A DNA stretch of 20,848 nt from Heterostelium multicystogenum (taxonomy: Eukaryota; Evosea; Eumycetozoa; Acytosteliales; Acytosteliaceae): assembly GCA_003667245.1 (NCBI GenBank), contig RCNN01000485.1, positions 1 through 20,848 of the forward strand, written 5' to 3'. How positions within the stretch are numbered: the stretch's first letter is position 1; each line of letters starts with the position of its first letter. The translations under genes were made by a program, and so were the position numbers. The notes beneath the pieces were generated by a model that worked only from the letters and a program-made list of their open reading frames with translations, did no database searches and was not told the origin of the DNA. Shown piece after piece: positions 9,399-18,163 of this stretch.

Positions 9399-10867
9399 AT
9401 GAATAATAATTTGCCAGTTGTACCTGAATATGTAGTTATAAAGATTATTGAATATGCATTTCAGAATCGGTGGTTTAGATTCGATTGGAGATTGTCGTTG
9501 GCTACTTTGTCATGGCGATACTTTAACCATCTTTCAATGATGGTGTCATCTTTCAACTTGCACGATAGGACTGTGGTCTCGCATGTCACTTCCAAGTTCT
9601 GTTTGATGCGTCAGCCGCGTGCCATCCATACATCTCTTAGTAATCTCAATCGACTTCTTCGCGATCCCATGTCGGCGAACTTTCTTACCTCTACTTCTGA
9701 GTTCACCTCGCGAGTAGAGTCACTTGTCATCGTGGAGAACTCTCTCTTTTCAATGGTGTCGATTATCGATATTACCGAGTTTGTGAGGCAACTTCCGAAT
9801 CTCACGCATTTCCATCTGGAGTCCAACTTTAATACAATTACACCAAACACATTTTCATACCTCGAATCAATGGACATTAAGATCACTAGGTTAGAGTACC
9901 TGGCTCCCAAGCCCTCAGACTCGGCAGCGCTCACATCCTTAATTAGAAAACGTGCACCGCAGCTGAGTCGCCTTGATTTTGGACATCAGTCGCTTAAAGC
10001 CGGTTACGAGAATGAACGCCTTATCTACAGCGAAATCATTTCAGAGCATCAGATTTTTAAAGAGTTGCGTTCACTTACTCTACAATGTGCAGTGTCCGAC
10101 ACCACCCATTTTTTCACATCATTACTTTCACTGCAACAGCTTGAGTCACTGGCCTTGATGTGCACATACAAGGCGGAGGCACCGGTAAGGAAGCAGTTGG
10201 TCGTATTTCTAAACAACCACGATGCACTGAGATCACTTAAAGTTACATTCTTATTTGACAGTCAGCTAACGGGAGCCGTAAATAACAGGCAGCGCCTAAG
10301 GCGTATTGTTATGGCACCAAATGTAAAGCTAACACAGAAATATGCAGACCTTAGTTTCACATCGCTGGATTGCCTTAAGCTAAGCAGCAAACTCTTGGCA
10401 CAGACAATGGAACTAAAATCTAAGTGGACTAGCCCATGTGAAGTCATTGCACATAGACTTGAGCCTGGAGGAAGCAATCTCTCTCAATGAGGGATCACTT
10501 GCCTCTTTCATTGAGACAAATGACAGTTGTAAATTATTTAAAATCACAGTACACCGAGAGGATCATGGCAGCACTTGGACACAATACTTCGATTGAGACA
10601 GTTATATTTAAATCACTGGACCATACCATTCCTTTTTTCACCCATTCTTTTCAACAATCACTCGCAGACAATCAAACGATCAGAAATATCTTTATCCATG
10701 ACTACAGCCAACCAGCAACCAACAAACATATTCTCAGAGAACTATTTACTCGCTTGGAAAAAGAAACTGTCGCAATCAGCAATAATCTATTTGTCCTTTT
10801 GAACATCAGCCAAATTAAGGATTATCAAATATATCATTTTAAAAGAGAAGAAACTTTGAATGTTTAG
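9399..10867 (+). CDS. F-box / leucine-rich-repeat-like protein
   Basis: The N terminus (LPVVPEYVVIKIIEYAF, then a Trp-containing linker and SLATLSWRYFNHLS) matches the F-box-like start of a large dictyostelid protein family; such proteins usually recruit substrates to SCF ubiquitin ligases. The rest has leucine-rich-repeat character: LRSLTLQC, LQQLESLALMC, ALRSLKVTF and SLDCLKLSS at about residues 220-330. The main frame stops at 10488. The protein continues one base back in a frame open from 10463, with LSLRQMTVVNYLKSQ, and ends at 10867. The two parts together are about 488 residues. The frame step lies between 10463 and 10490 and is probably a one-base loss. AATAAA at 10918-10923 would serve as poly(A) signal. 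No intron is apparent. Confidence 0.75.
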
Positions 10868-10990
10868 GCAAATGAAATTAAAAACATATCTTCCAAGATA
10901 ATTGGAGTTGCAATGAAAATAAATAATTGAAAATTTATAGCTCAAAGTTAAAAATCTGATTGAAATAAAACATAAAGAAGGAGGAAAAAT

Positions 10991-11007
10991 CCTTTCACAT
11001 TGAAAGG
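10991..11007. repeat. Hairpin CCTTTCA-CAT-TGAAAGG abutting the tRNA
   Basis: A perfect 7-bp inverted repeat with a three-base loop. Its right arm includes the first two bases of the tRNA gene, so if transcribed it would compete with the acceptor stem. It may act as a leader structure or be chance. Confidence 0.4.
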
Positions 11008-11078
11008 GGCTTTAGCTCAGTTGGGAAGAGCGATTGGCTACGAACCAATAGGTCGCAGGTTCAAGCCCTGCATGCCTC
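11006..11078 (+). tRNA. tRNA-Arg (anticodon ACG)
   Basis: A complete cloverleaf can be folded. The acceptor stem GGGGCTT pairs with ATGCCTC (one G-U, one U-U mismatch at the sixth pair). The D stem GCTC/GAGC closes an AGTTGGGAA loop. The anticodon stem ATTGG/CCAAT carries loop CTACGAA, giving anticodon ACG at 11040-11042, which reads CGU arginine codons after A-to-I editing. The variable loop is AGGTC. The T stem GCAGG/CCTGC has loop TTCAAGC, and the discriminator base is A (11079). There is no intron and CCA is not encoded. No run of four or more T follows until 11212, which is unusual for a Pol III gene. Confidence 0.92.
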
Positions 11079-11151
11079 AGAAATTTAATGTTAATCTTCA
11101 CCGGTTGCGGGAAGAAAAACAAAAAAAAAATTACCCTAGCACAAGGCAGAG

Positions 11152-11207
11152 TAGCTGATGTGGTATGGTAGTCTTCTTGTGACGCCTTACGTCGTGGGTT
11201 CGTATCT
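11152..11207 (+). promoter_or_regulatory. Internal Pol III promoter (A box and B box) of the candidate SINE
   Basis: The A box is at 11152-11163 (TRGYNNANNNGG satisfied). The B box is at 11197-11207 (GGTTCGANNCC with two mismatches). The surrounding sequence cannot fold into an intact T arm (GTGGG against CTCGG), so it is not a functional second tRNA. Confidence 0.5.
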
Positions 11208-11211
11208 CGGG

Positions 11212-11215
11212 TTTT
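11212..11215 (+). terminator. First T4 run downstream of the tRNA
   Basis: TTTT at 11212-11215 is the first run of four T on the + strand after the tRNA gene, just past the B box of the candidate SINE. It could terminate read-through from the tRNA and would also terminate SINE transcription early, which argues that any SINE mobilisation needed a weak or altered terminator. Confidence 0.3.
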
Positions 11216-11623
11216 CCCCGTACACTTCCAGTGAACCATTGGTGTACTCTTAAAATCTTTTGTCGCTTCGAAATACTTAACAGTCCACTGTTGAAACACC
11301 TTGCTCCAAATAATAATAGGCAGTCATGCCTCTATAAAATGATGGTCATCACAACCGGCCTGTGGTCGTAAAAAAGAAATCTGTAGGCTTCTAAACCCTA
11401 CCTTAAATAAACAACTGTATGGTTATAACAAAAAAAAAAAAAAAGTAAATAAGGTGTTCTGAATGTATGCAAAAAAACAATTGATGCTATGAAGCAAGAA
11501 AATAAATGTTGTTGGTTTTATTGTTTAAATGAAAAGTGTATATATATATAGTATTATGAATTTAAGTGGGTCTTTAATATTAATTAATGAGATCTAATTT
11601 CCTTGTTGTATCAGAATGGTTGT

Positions 11624-14418
11624 CTACTGTTGAGCCATTTGTTCTTCGATCATCAATCCTTGTTGAGTTTCTAAGAGTTGTTGTTTATAATAATCTGAAG
11701 TGTTTTTATCTTTGGTATTTGCCAACAGGAATTGGTAGGAGGATTCTAATATTTCTCTCATGTCAATTTCCACTTTATAAGGATAAGATGGTGCTGTTGA
11801 GATCAGTTTCTCAAAAGAATCAATTTTACCTTTAAGTGGAAGAAGCTGTGGAAGTGGATTTCCCATGGATTTGATAGTCTCAAGAGTGCTAGCTATCAAA
11901 CGTTTATCATTTCTTGCTGCAAGAGTAAGGAGAAATCTAAAATAGTAAGATTCAGGAATGTTTGGTTGCTCTGCAATGATCATGTTTACATCTTTAAGCA
12001 ATGTTTTGACATTTACACTCAAATAGTCCAAGTCTGGTGAAGCTATTTTGAATAGATTTCGATGTTGTTTCTGACAATCCCAGTTGATAAACTGAAGAGA
12101 AATGTTCAAGTGCTGCTTTAGGATTGCCAATTTCAAGTTGTATAAATCCAAGTCTATTCAGAGCACAATGTACCATTATAGGATTGTTCATGACTTCATT
12201 TCTTATAATATCCATTAAGATCTCTTCTGATTGTGGAATTTCACGACTGTAGAAATGAGCAAAGGATTTGTACATCTTTACTTGGTGAGATCTCGGATAC
12301 TTGGACAACAACTCCTGTGTAATTTCAAGTGATTCTCTATTGGAATTTAATCTTAATGAAATTTGAGCTTTCACTAATTTAACCAAGATTCTTTCTTGAT
12401 CATTATCGTATTTGTTCGCCTTAATAGCATTTCTTAGTGCTATCATTGATGTATTGATATCGTTTGGATCATTCAAAATCATATATGCAAGGATGGTATG
12501 GTAAATTGATTTTCCAGTTGATTTGACTTTTCTCTCAACTTCATCCATGGCACTGTCCAGTGTAGTGCTGTCAAATAAAGGATCGATCAAAAAACAAATT
12601 GGAAAGTTCCTCTGCTGTTGTTGGATAAGGATTATTTTGCCAAGATATTTGATTGAAAGGCTTGAAATTGGTAATCTTTGGAGCAAATCTTAATGGTTTA
12701 ACAAACTCTATTTCTGATTGGACATCGTTGAAAATAAAGATTATATCATCACCATAATTCGAGATTTCATCCAGAGTTGAAATTCTCTCACAAAATCCCA
12801 ATATTTTTGAGAACATCTCGAGATATTCAGACTTAATTTTTGTTGTTCTTCAAGTAGTTATTGAGATTAGTTTTGTTGGTTTTTCGAGATGTGATTGATT
12901 TGCTTCATTCTCTCTGGGATCGCTTGTGTATTTTCTGGAATCGCAATGGTTTGTTTCCAATTGGCCAAATCATCAGGGGAAAGTGTCTTTTTTGAAATCA
13001 TTGATCTTATCCCTATCACATGGCGGTAAGTTCTCCATGTAACAATGAATAGCTTTAATATAAAGAGCGAAACAAGTGAACGTCTTAAAATATGGAACTC
13101 CTTGATTTCGATCAATGATTTTCTCGACCTCAAAGACAATCTCGTTTGTATTTTTAACGGTTAAAAGACCCAAACTTGCAAGAAGATTCAATTTCAATAC
13201 ATAGCAATTCATTAGAATTGTATCAGACTGCCAAGGTATTTTGCTAATTGTTAATGGCTAAAATGGTAGAGCAACTTGTAATTAGTATTCAGAGTCTTAA
13301 AGAACCAATTGGTTCCTTTGTAACTTATTACTTACATTCCAATTGTCAAGAGTATAGTTTGCGAGTTGAAGTGCTTCTGCTTTGTCTCCTCTATGTGTAA
13401 GGTGATAACTCAGCCAATAGGATACATTGCAATCTCTCTTCTGAGAATCTAATATTCTCAGGTCATTTAACCGATCATCGAATGTATCTTCTTTCTCGTG
13501 CTCCAAGTGTATTCCAAGCTTGACAAGCATTACTTCACGGTATGCCTTACGTAAAGGTTCGACCAACTTTCCCTCTGCTCTTTCTTGCTCTCGACATTTA
13601 CGAATGAATTCGTTGAATTTGTTCAACATTCCATCTCTCTTGCCACTCTTGTACTGAGAAAGAGCTAAATAGATATGATCAATGAGTAGCATTCTTTCTG
13701 GGAACTTTCTTTCAAAGATCTCTAAAACGGTTTGGGCTTCCTGTTGTTTTTCCACATTTAAGAAACTGACATGGGCAGCACGAAGGAACTCGTAGTTAAC
13801 TGAATCAGGATACTCTTTGAGTAATTCTTCTGCCAACTTGGCAGTCTCCTGGAACATTTTGTGTATAAAGTAGACTTCAAAAGTAGCAGTTTTAACTTCA
13901 AAGTGAATTCGATTGTGCGAAGAAGCATTATAGAACTTTATCAGTTGTTTTGCGTCTTGTATCACCTCCAAAGATTCCAAAAGACTGTGTTGCTTTGACA
14001 TAGCCATTAGTTTTGCTTTGGCCAATGCCGCAGTAATGGTGTGTCTGTTATTGGTTGACATTATCTGGTCGCAGATCGGTATAGATTCCTGATACCTCTT
14101 TGATTGGATCATCAGATTCATCTGTTCGATCAACCGTAATGCATCCATATCCCTTTTCATGTTGTCGCTAACATTGGTGTTGAATTCACCACAATAAAAT
14201 CTACGACCAACACTCTCACCAAAAGCTCTAACCCCTGTATTTGGACGTGGCCCACTGCCATCATGTTGTTGAAGAAATGATAGAGTGCCACCACTGGCAT
14301 AGGAGTGGATATCACACTTGTCACTAGCTTTTAAGCTACCAACAGTAAAAGAGCTCCACTGTCTGCTTTTGATTGGATAACTGGATTGACTATTAATTAA
14401 AAATCTATATTTATACAT
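11624..14418 (-). CDS. Helical-repeat (TPR-like) protein with possible mitochondrial presequence, frame-disrupted
   Basis: A long minus-strand gene starting at ATG 14418 after an A-rich leader. The first 80 residues are rich in Arg, Ser and hydroxylated residues and nearly lack acids (MYKYRFLINSQSS, then SRQWSSFTVGSLK), as in mitochondrial presequences. The body is paired amphipathic helices typical of tetratricopeptide-like solenoids, for example AKLAEELLKEYPDSVNYEFL, LEIFERKFPER and ALEHFSSVYQLG. An intron at 13335-13258 (GTAAGT...TTTTAG) joins NYTLDNWN in phase 0 to PLTISKIPWQSD. Frame steps occur near 12985-12995 (A6 run), about 12840-12870, 12590-12600 (T6 run) and about 12040. The product would be roughly 900 residues, ending MIEEQMAQQ at 11624. 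The 12840-12870 gap might hide another intron or a gene boundary. Specific function is unknown. TTTATT at 11517-11522 may be its poly(A) signal (AATAAA on the minus strand). Confidence 0.7.
13258..13335 (-). other. Intron of the TPR-like gene
   Basis: On the minus strand a GTAAGTAATAAG donor at 13335 and a TTTTAG acceptor ending at 13258 bound 78 bases. Removal joins two long helical segments in phase 0; read-through would end in a stop soon after the donor. Confidence 0.75.
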
Positions 14419-15091
14419 TTATATATATTTATATGATTTAATGCAAAGCATTGTGATTTGATTCTGTTATGAGTTCCAATAGTTATTATAATCACATAGG
14501 TTGCCCATGATTAATATCTTTAATTTTGGAAATAATTTATAAATCTAGATTTTTATTACATCATAAAACTAAAAAAAAATCAGAAAACAAATCTAAGTTG
14601 AATCATCACTGATTTGCTTGTATCAAAAGTTAAAGATAAATATATTATCGTAATAATATCAATAGACCAGAGATTATAATATAATCTAGATACCACTTTA
14701 TTAAATTATATTTAGTATCTTGATTTTAATATATAGAAGGTTGTCATAAAATTAATATTATTCATACAAAGTTACTTGTTATCATAACCTAATCTCCGGA
14801 AGGTTGCTCTAAATTGAATCTGAAATTTATTGGATATTATGATATCGAAACTAACTTATTGTTCTTTGATATGTGGATTATTTGTCTTGATTTCATAGAT
14901 GGAATGAAAGATATAAACAACTCTTTTCAAATATTTAGAACATATTTAAATGTAGTACACTCTTAGTTAGGTTTGTCAATCATAATATAATAAAAGACTA
15001 TTAGAATAGGAATACATTTAATAGAATAGATTGTCTAATTGAAGTTAAACAATGGATTTAAACACATTAGATTGTTTAAATCAAATCTTTA
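14419..15091. other. AT-rich intergenic spacer
   Basis: Upstream of the TPR-like gene and downstream of the 48-codon gene. It is very AT-rich with scattered stops in all frames. I see no RNA gene or conserved protein segment. Confidence 0.5.
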
Positions 15092-15395
15092 TTAAAAGGT
15101 ATATTTACTACCACTGCTGCTGTTGTTGGAGACTGAGTTGTTTGTAGCTGGGATCTGAAAACAAAAAAACAAGTATAGTGATCAAATATTAGGAAATTTG
15201 AGACAAGACAAAGCTTTATTAAAATTTCTTACCTTAATCAAGGACATTCCACCATATCTTGGCTTGCAGCTCATTCTAATGTTTGCTGTATGGTTATTAT
15301 TATTATTATTATTATTCATTTATTAGTAAATTTATATTATTAATAATAGAAAGAAATCACTTACGATCTGGTGTTTTGCGTGATGTAGAGAACAT
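15092..15395 (-). CDS. Three-exon small protein, 48 residues, unknown function
   Basis: Found by splicing by eye on the minus strand. Exon 1 is 15395-15365 (MFSTSRKTPD plus one base). Exon 2 is 15285-15233, completing a Pro codon and reading NIRMSCKPRYGGMSLIK. Exon 3 is 15154-15092, reading IPATNNSVSNNSSSGSKYTF to TAA. Both introns (15364-15286, donor GTAAGT, acceptor TACAG; 15232-15155, donor GTAAGA, acceptor TTTTCAG) are GT-AG, 78-79 nt long and much more AT-rich than the exons. The phases 1 and 0 fit exactly. The leader AATAGAAA before the ATG is typical. The product is basic, with a Ser/Asn tail, no signal peptide and no membrane segment. I do not recognise a family. An exact three-exon reading frame without any indel in this noisy window makes a real gene likely; a spliced non-coding RNA is the alternative. 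Confidence 0.6.
15286..15364 (-). other. Intron 1 of the 48-residue gene, with ATT/AAT microsatellite
   Basis: The intron contains an uninterrupted trinucleotide tract (ATT on the + strand, about 15295-15316) close to its 3' splice site. Repeats of this type are common in dictyostelid non-coding DNA. Confidence 0.55.
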
Positions 15396-15770
15396 TTTCT
15401 ATTTATTCTATTGATAAACCTATAATAATATTAATATTTGAACAAAGTAGTTTTTGAAAGAATGATTCTCTATTATATATAGACAACTTAAAAGAGATGA
15501 TAATTATTAATTTAAATGATAAAGAAGAAAATATCTAAAATAAAAGTTTAAAATATTGGATATTATTATATTATTGAAGAAATAGTGTCTTCATTTAAAA
15601 GGATTATTTAGAAACAATCGAGAGTCATGGTTGTTTCAGCTACCATTCACCATTCTACCTACCGACTGATGATCATGATACATGCTGAGCGATTGATTTT
15701 ATCTTCATATTCGGTACGGCGATAATGGAACCGGTTTAATTTTATGATATTATATTTTGTACAATTTTTT
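15396..15770. other. Intergenic spacer left of the retrotransposon
   Basis: AT-rich promoter side of the 48-residue gene. It holds a 7-bp inverted repeat, GAAACAA at 15611-15617 with TTGTTTC at 15631-15637. A GC-richer stretch follows (15638-15735). No coding sequence is seen. Part of it may already belong to the retrotransposon LTR, whose left edge I cannot fix. Confidence 0.4.
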
Positions 15771-16257
15771 TGTTGTACAAGTTTTCCTTCATTTTTCAAA
15801 AGTCATGGAATGTTTTTTGTGAAAGTTGTACTTCGCCAAACATCTTCGACCTGACAGTGTCCAAAATTGGTGATGGTTAAGATACGTCTCAGTCTACCTA
15901 AATGTCATCTTGATGATTTAATTAACATTTTTTTCTTATTTTTCAACCTCAACACAGTCAGATTTTTGATTTACTGATTAACTCAACTACAATTGTAGAT
16001 CTTTTGGATAGAAATAAGTTGACTTTTAAAAGAATCATTTCAACTAGTGTAGTCATTGTCAATAAGGTCACTTTTCCAACTAGAAGAAAATAAACAAAAA
16101 TTTGTGACTTCAGAGTTTTCCATACCTTTAAAGTTATACTGAATAGTTAATTTAATTTTAATAAAGAACTTGTTTGGTGTCAGAGTATCGATAGAAAGGT
16201 TATAAATCTTGGAGAACATACCTTTTATAAAACTCTGTAATAAACATAGTTGTTACA
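15771..16257 (+). repeat. Possible 5' LTR of the Skipper-like element
   Basis: Between the last cellular gene and gag, a segment starting TGTTGTAC (15771) and ending TTGTTACA (16257) has the TG...CA ends of an LTR. It is followed after one base by TGG (16259-16261), as at a tRNA primer-binding site. AATAAA-like and TATAAA motifs occur at 16201-16245. The 3' LTR lies outside the window, so identity of the two LTRs and a target duplication cannot be checked. I could not match the putative primer site to a tRNA. Boundaries are tentative. Confidence 0.25.
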
Positions 16258-16492
16258 ATGGTTTTACCAGGACTGTAAAACACGAAGTTCAAAAATCATA
16301 AAAATAAGAAATTTATAGTATAAAACCGAAAATAATCAAATAAACAAATCATTCCAATTAATAACCCTAATTCCTCTGTAGTTATAATTAATTATTGTTA
16401 ATAGATCCTATATATATACGTTTTATGTGTTACTCTTTTAAACTTTTTTTTATTTTTTATCGTACTTATATAAATAATTAATAAGATTAAGA

Positions 16493-17545
16493 ATGGCTAC
16501 TAAACAGTTATTTAAGAATACAAAGAGGGATGAGCATGATCCAGGAGGGAAATTGGAGTCACTACAGTTGATAGTCGAGAACCAGACAATGGTGTTGTCT
16601 AAGGTGCAAGAGGAGTTTAAGGTACACCTAGAAAGAAGGGAAAAAGAGTTTAAAGAACAAATAGAACAAAGAGACAAGGAATATAAGGAACAAGCAACTC
16701 AAAGAGAAAAAGCATTTAAGGATCAACAAAATTTTAATGAGGCGTTGTTGGAAAACTTGTTGAAGTTAAATGGAAAGATAAAAGAAGTCGAGGTAGAAGA
16801 AGTAGTGAAAGGAGAAGGAAATTGGAGAATTGAACTTAGAGCTGAAGCTCGAGAGTTAAATAAGTTAAAAGAGTTCGCAACTTTCAAACATGAGTTGTTG
16901 AAAAGTATTAGAGACATGGATATTAGAGATGACGACCGGAAGAAGTTTTTACTGAGAGCTAGTTTAAGTGAAAAAAGAGCAGTAATTTATGAAGCAGTTG
17001 ACGAAGAGGCAACTTTTGAAGAAGTTTTAAATAAGTTGGAGGAGAGTGAATTAACAACACATCAAAGAGACCAAGTAGGAGCTTGTATTGAAAGTCTTGA
17101 CAAACATGAGTTAAGATTTGGGGTACAACAAAGTGAAAAGAGTTCAAATTCATTAGAGAGCTACATAGCTTTTTGGATGGATAACCATGCAATATCGAGG
17201 TTAAGTGATGAAACCAAGAAATATATGTTCTTCAAGAACTTGGTATATGATGATTATAAACAGAAAGTCGAGAAGTATATATTCAGATCAGATTATCGTA
17301 GTAAAGGATTCATGGATATGATCGACCATGCCAGAAGCTACATCATGGATAGGAGTTCTTTTAGAGGTCACATTCAGAAAAAGAATTATGGTACCCGTGA
17401 TCATAAAGAGTCAGTTACTAGATCTGCCGTTAGACCTAGTGCCGTAAGAGAAGAAGGTAAAGAAGGATCGAGATCGGAGTTTAGATGCTACAATTGTGAG
17501 GGTATAGGACACAGTGCTAAGGTGTGCCCAAGTAAGTCGAAATGA
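16493..17545 (+). CDS. gag: Retrotransposon Gag with CCHC zinc knuckle
   Basis: Structural protein that would form the particle and bind element RNA. The 350-residue product has three 11-residue repeats at residues 47-57, 58-68 and 69-79 (ERREKEFKEQI, EQRDKEYKEQA, TQREKAFKDQQ), predicting a charged coiled coil. A helical capsid-like region follows at about 105-300 (for example LESYIAFWMDNHAISRLSDE). Near the C terminus is a basic linker and one zinc knuckle with C332, C335, H340 and C345, the C-X2-C-X4-H-X4-C pattern of nucleocapsids. The ATG at 16493 follows an A/T-rich leader. The frame is intact with no indel. It ends at UGA 17543-17545, after which the same frame stays open into the protease. 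Confidence 0.88.
   Translation: MATKQLFKNTKRDEHDPGGKLESLQLIVENQTMVLSKVQEEFKVHLERREKEFKEQIEQRDKEYKEQATQREKAFKDQQNFNEALLENLLKLNGKIKEVEVEEVVKGEGNWRIELRAEARELNKLKEFATFKHELLKSIRDMDIRDDDRKKFLLRASLSEKRAVIYEAVDEEATFEEVLNKLEESELTTHQRDQVGACIESLDKHELRFGVQQSEKSSNSLESYIAFWMDNHAISRLSDETKKYMFFKNLVYDDYKQKVEKYIFRSDYRSKGFMDMIDHARSYIMDRSSFRGHIQKKNYGTRDHKESVTRSAVRPSAVREEGKEGSRSEFRCYNCEGIGHSAKVCPSKSK
17543..17545 (+). promoter_or_regulatory. In-frame UGA between gag and protease (readthrough candidate)
   Basis: The gag stop is a single UGA followed by A. The identical frame then runs open for 205 codons through the protease. In Skipper, gag and pro are likewise separated by one stop codon and suppression has been proposed. 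A short AACC-GA-GGTT hairpin could form immediately over and after the stop; whether a larger pseudoknot exists needs folding. Confidence 0.6.
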
Positions 17546-18163
17546 ACCGAGGTTAAGAAGAGTGGAAGGGAAGAGGTGAAGATGGAAGTGGCGTTAATTG
17601 ATAGCAGTAGTAGCGATCATATTAAAGTCAAGTTGATGATAGGTGGAGTGGAAAGAAAAGTGATAGTCGATACGGGAGCGAAGAAATCCTTTATTAATAA
17701 TAAATGGATTAGAAGTAGTGATAAGATAGAAACAAGAAGGAATTTAATAGTTAAATTGCCGTTCGAAGAAGGAAATATTAGTAAGATAGTTAATAAGGCA
17801 TTGTATACGAAGATAGAGTTAGGAAGTCAAATAGAAGTAGAGTTAAATGTGATAGATTTAGACGAAGAAATAGAAATAATATTCGGTACGGATATTTTAG
17901 AGGAATTGAAATTAGAAATGGAATTGGATGGAAAGAAATGGAAAGTTAAGATGTTAAGTGAAGAAGTCGAAGTAGTTGATAGAACAATGGATGGGAAGGA
18001 AGAAATAGAAGAAATTAGTAATACAGAAGAAGAGATAGTATCCGAAGTAATGGATTTAATTGAAAAGGAAGATTTAGAAACGTTAGAGAAAGTAATAATA
18101 GAGAAATTCAGAGATGTTATCGTGGAGAAAGCTCCAGATTTTAGCGTAATTAAGAAGAGATAA
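17546..18163 (+). CDS. pro: Retrotransposon aspartic protease (pro)
   Basis: Same frame as gag, reached by reading through UGA. The active-site motif VDTGAKKSF has its catalytic Asp codon at 17669-17671 and is preceded by a glycine-flanked strand (LMIGGVERKVIV). The downstream IIFGTDIL motif corresponds to the family's ILG.D.L strand. This single-motif protease works as a dimer and would process the Gag and Pol polyproteins. The C-terminal 80 residues are very acidic (Glu-rich) and lead to KAPDFSVIKKR and the TAA at 18161-18163. The first ATG inside is at 17582, but translation most likely comes from readthrough and not initiation. A separate pro frame is a feature of Skipper. Confidence 0.85.
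   Translation, partial: TEVKKSGREEVKMEVALIDSSSSDHIKVKLMIGGVERKVIVDTGAKKSFINNKWIRSSDKIETRRNLIVKLPFEEGNISKIVNKALYTKIELGSQIEVELNVIDLDEEIEIIFGTDILEELKLEMELDGKKWKVKMLSEEVEVVDRTMDGKEEIEEISNTEEEIVSEVMDLIEKEDLETLEKVIIEKFRDVIVEKAPDFSVIKKR
18150..18163 (+). promoter_or_regulatory. pro/pol overlap, +1 frameshift site candidate
   Basis: The pol frame is open from 18150 (after TAA 18147-18149) and pro closes at 18163, so the frames overlap by 14 nt and pol lies one base forward (+1). Skipper also uses a +1 step between pro and pol, with a 32-bp overlap. The overlap reads TTAAGAAGAGATAA. A simple one-base sequencing insertion would look the same, and indels are frequent in this window. Confidence 0.5.

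Larger units (their letters stand above)
11131..11444 (+). mobile_element. Candidate tRNA-derived SINE (or 3' part of a tRNA-targeted non-LTR element)
   Basis: About 50 bp downstream of the tRNA lies a GC-richer segment with no coding potential. TAGCTGATGTGG at 11152-11163 fits the Pol III A-box consensus at every defined position. GGTTCGTATCT at 11197-11207 fits the B box at 9 of 11 positions, 33 nt away, which is normal tRNA spacing. The body follows with a GTACAC/GTGTAC stem (11220-11247) and an AGGCA-GTCA-TGCCT hairpin near 11319-11332. It ends in 15 consecutive A at 11430-11444. This is the layout of a tRNA-headed SINE. TRE elements of dictyostelids also insert near tRNA genes and end in poly(A), so a truncated TRE is the alternative. 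The left boundary is uncertain, and I could not identify a target-site duplication. Confidence 0.5.

Noticed and set aside
11012..11299. Minus-strand ORF of 95 codons whose end reads AGLEPATYWFVANRSSQLS
   Set aside because: This is the antisense translation of the tRNA-Arg gene and the SINE-like element, a familiar false ORF in annotations. It has no protein-like start or composition.
15638..15735. GC-richer stretch left of the candidate LTR as a possible RNA gene
   Set aside because: Apart from the 7-bp inverted repeat at 15611-15637, I found no cloverleaf, snRNA box or extended pairing.
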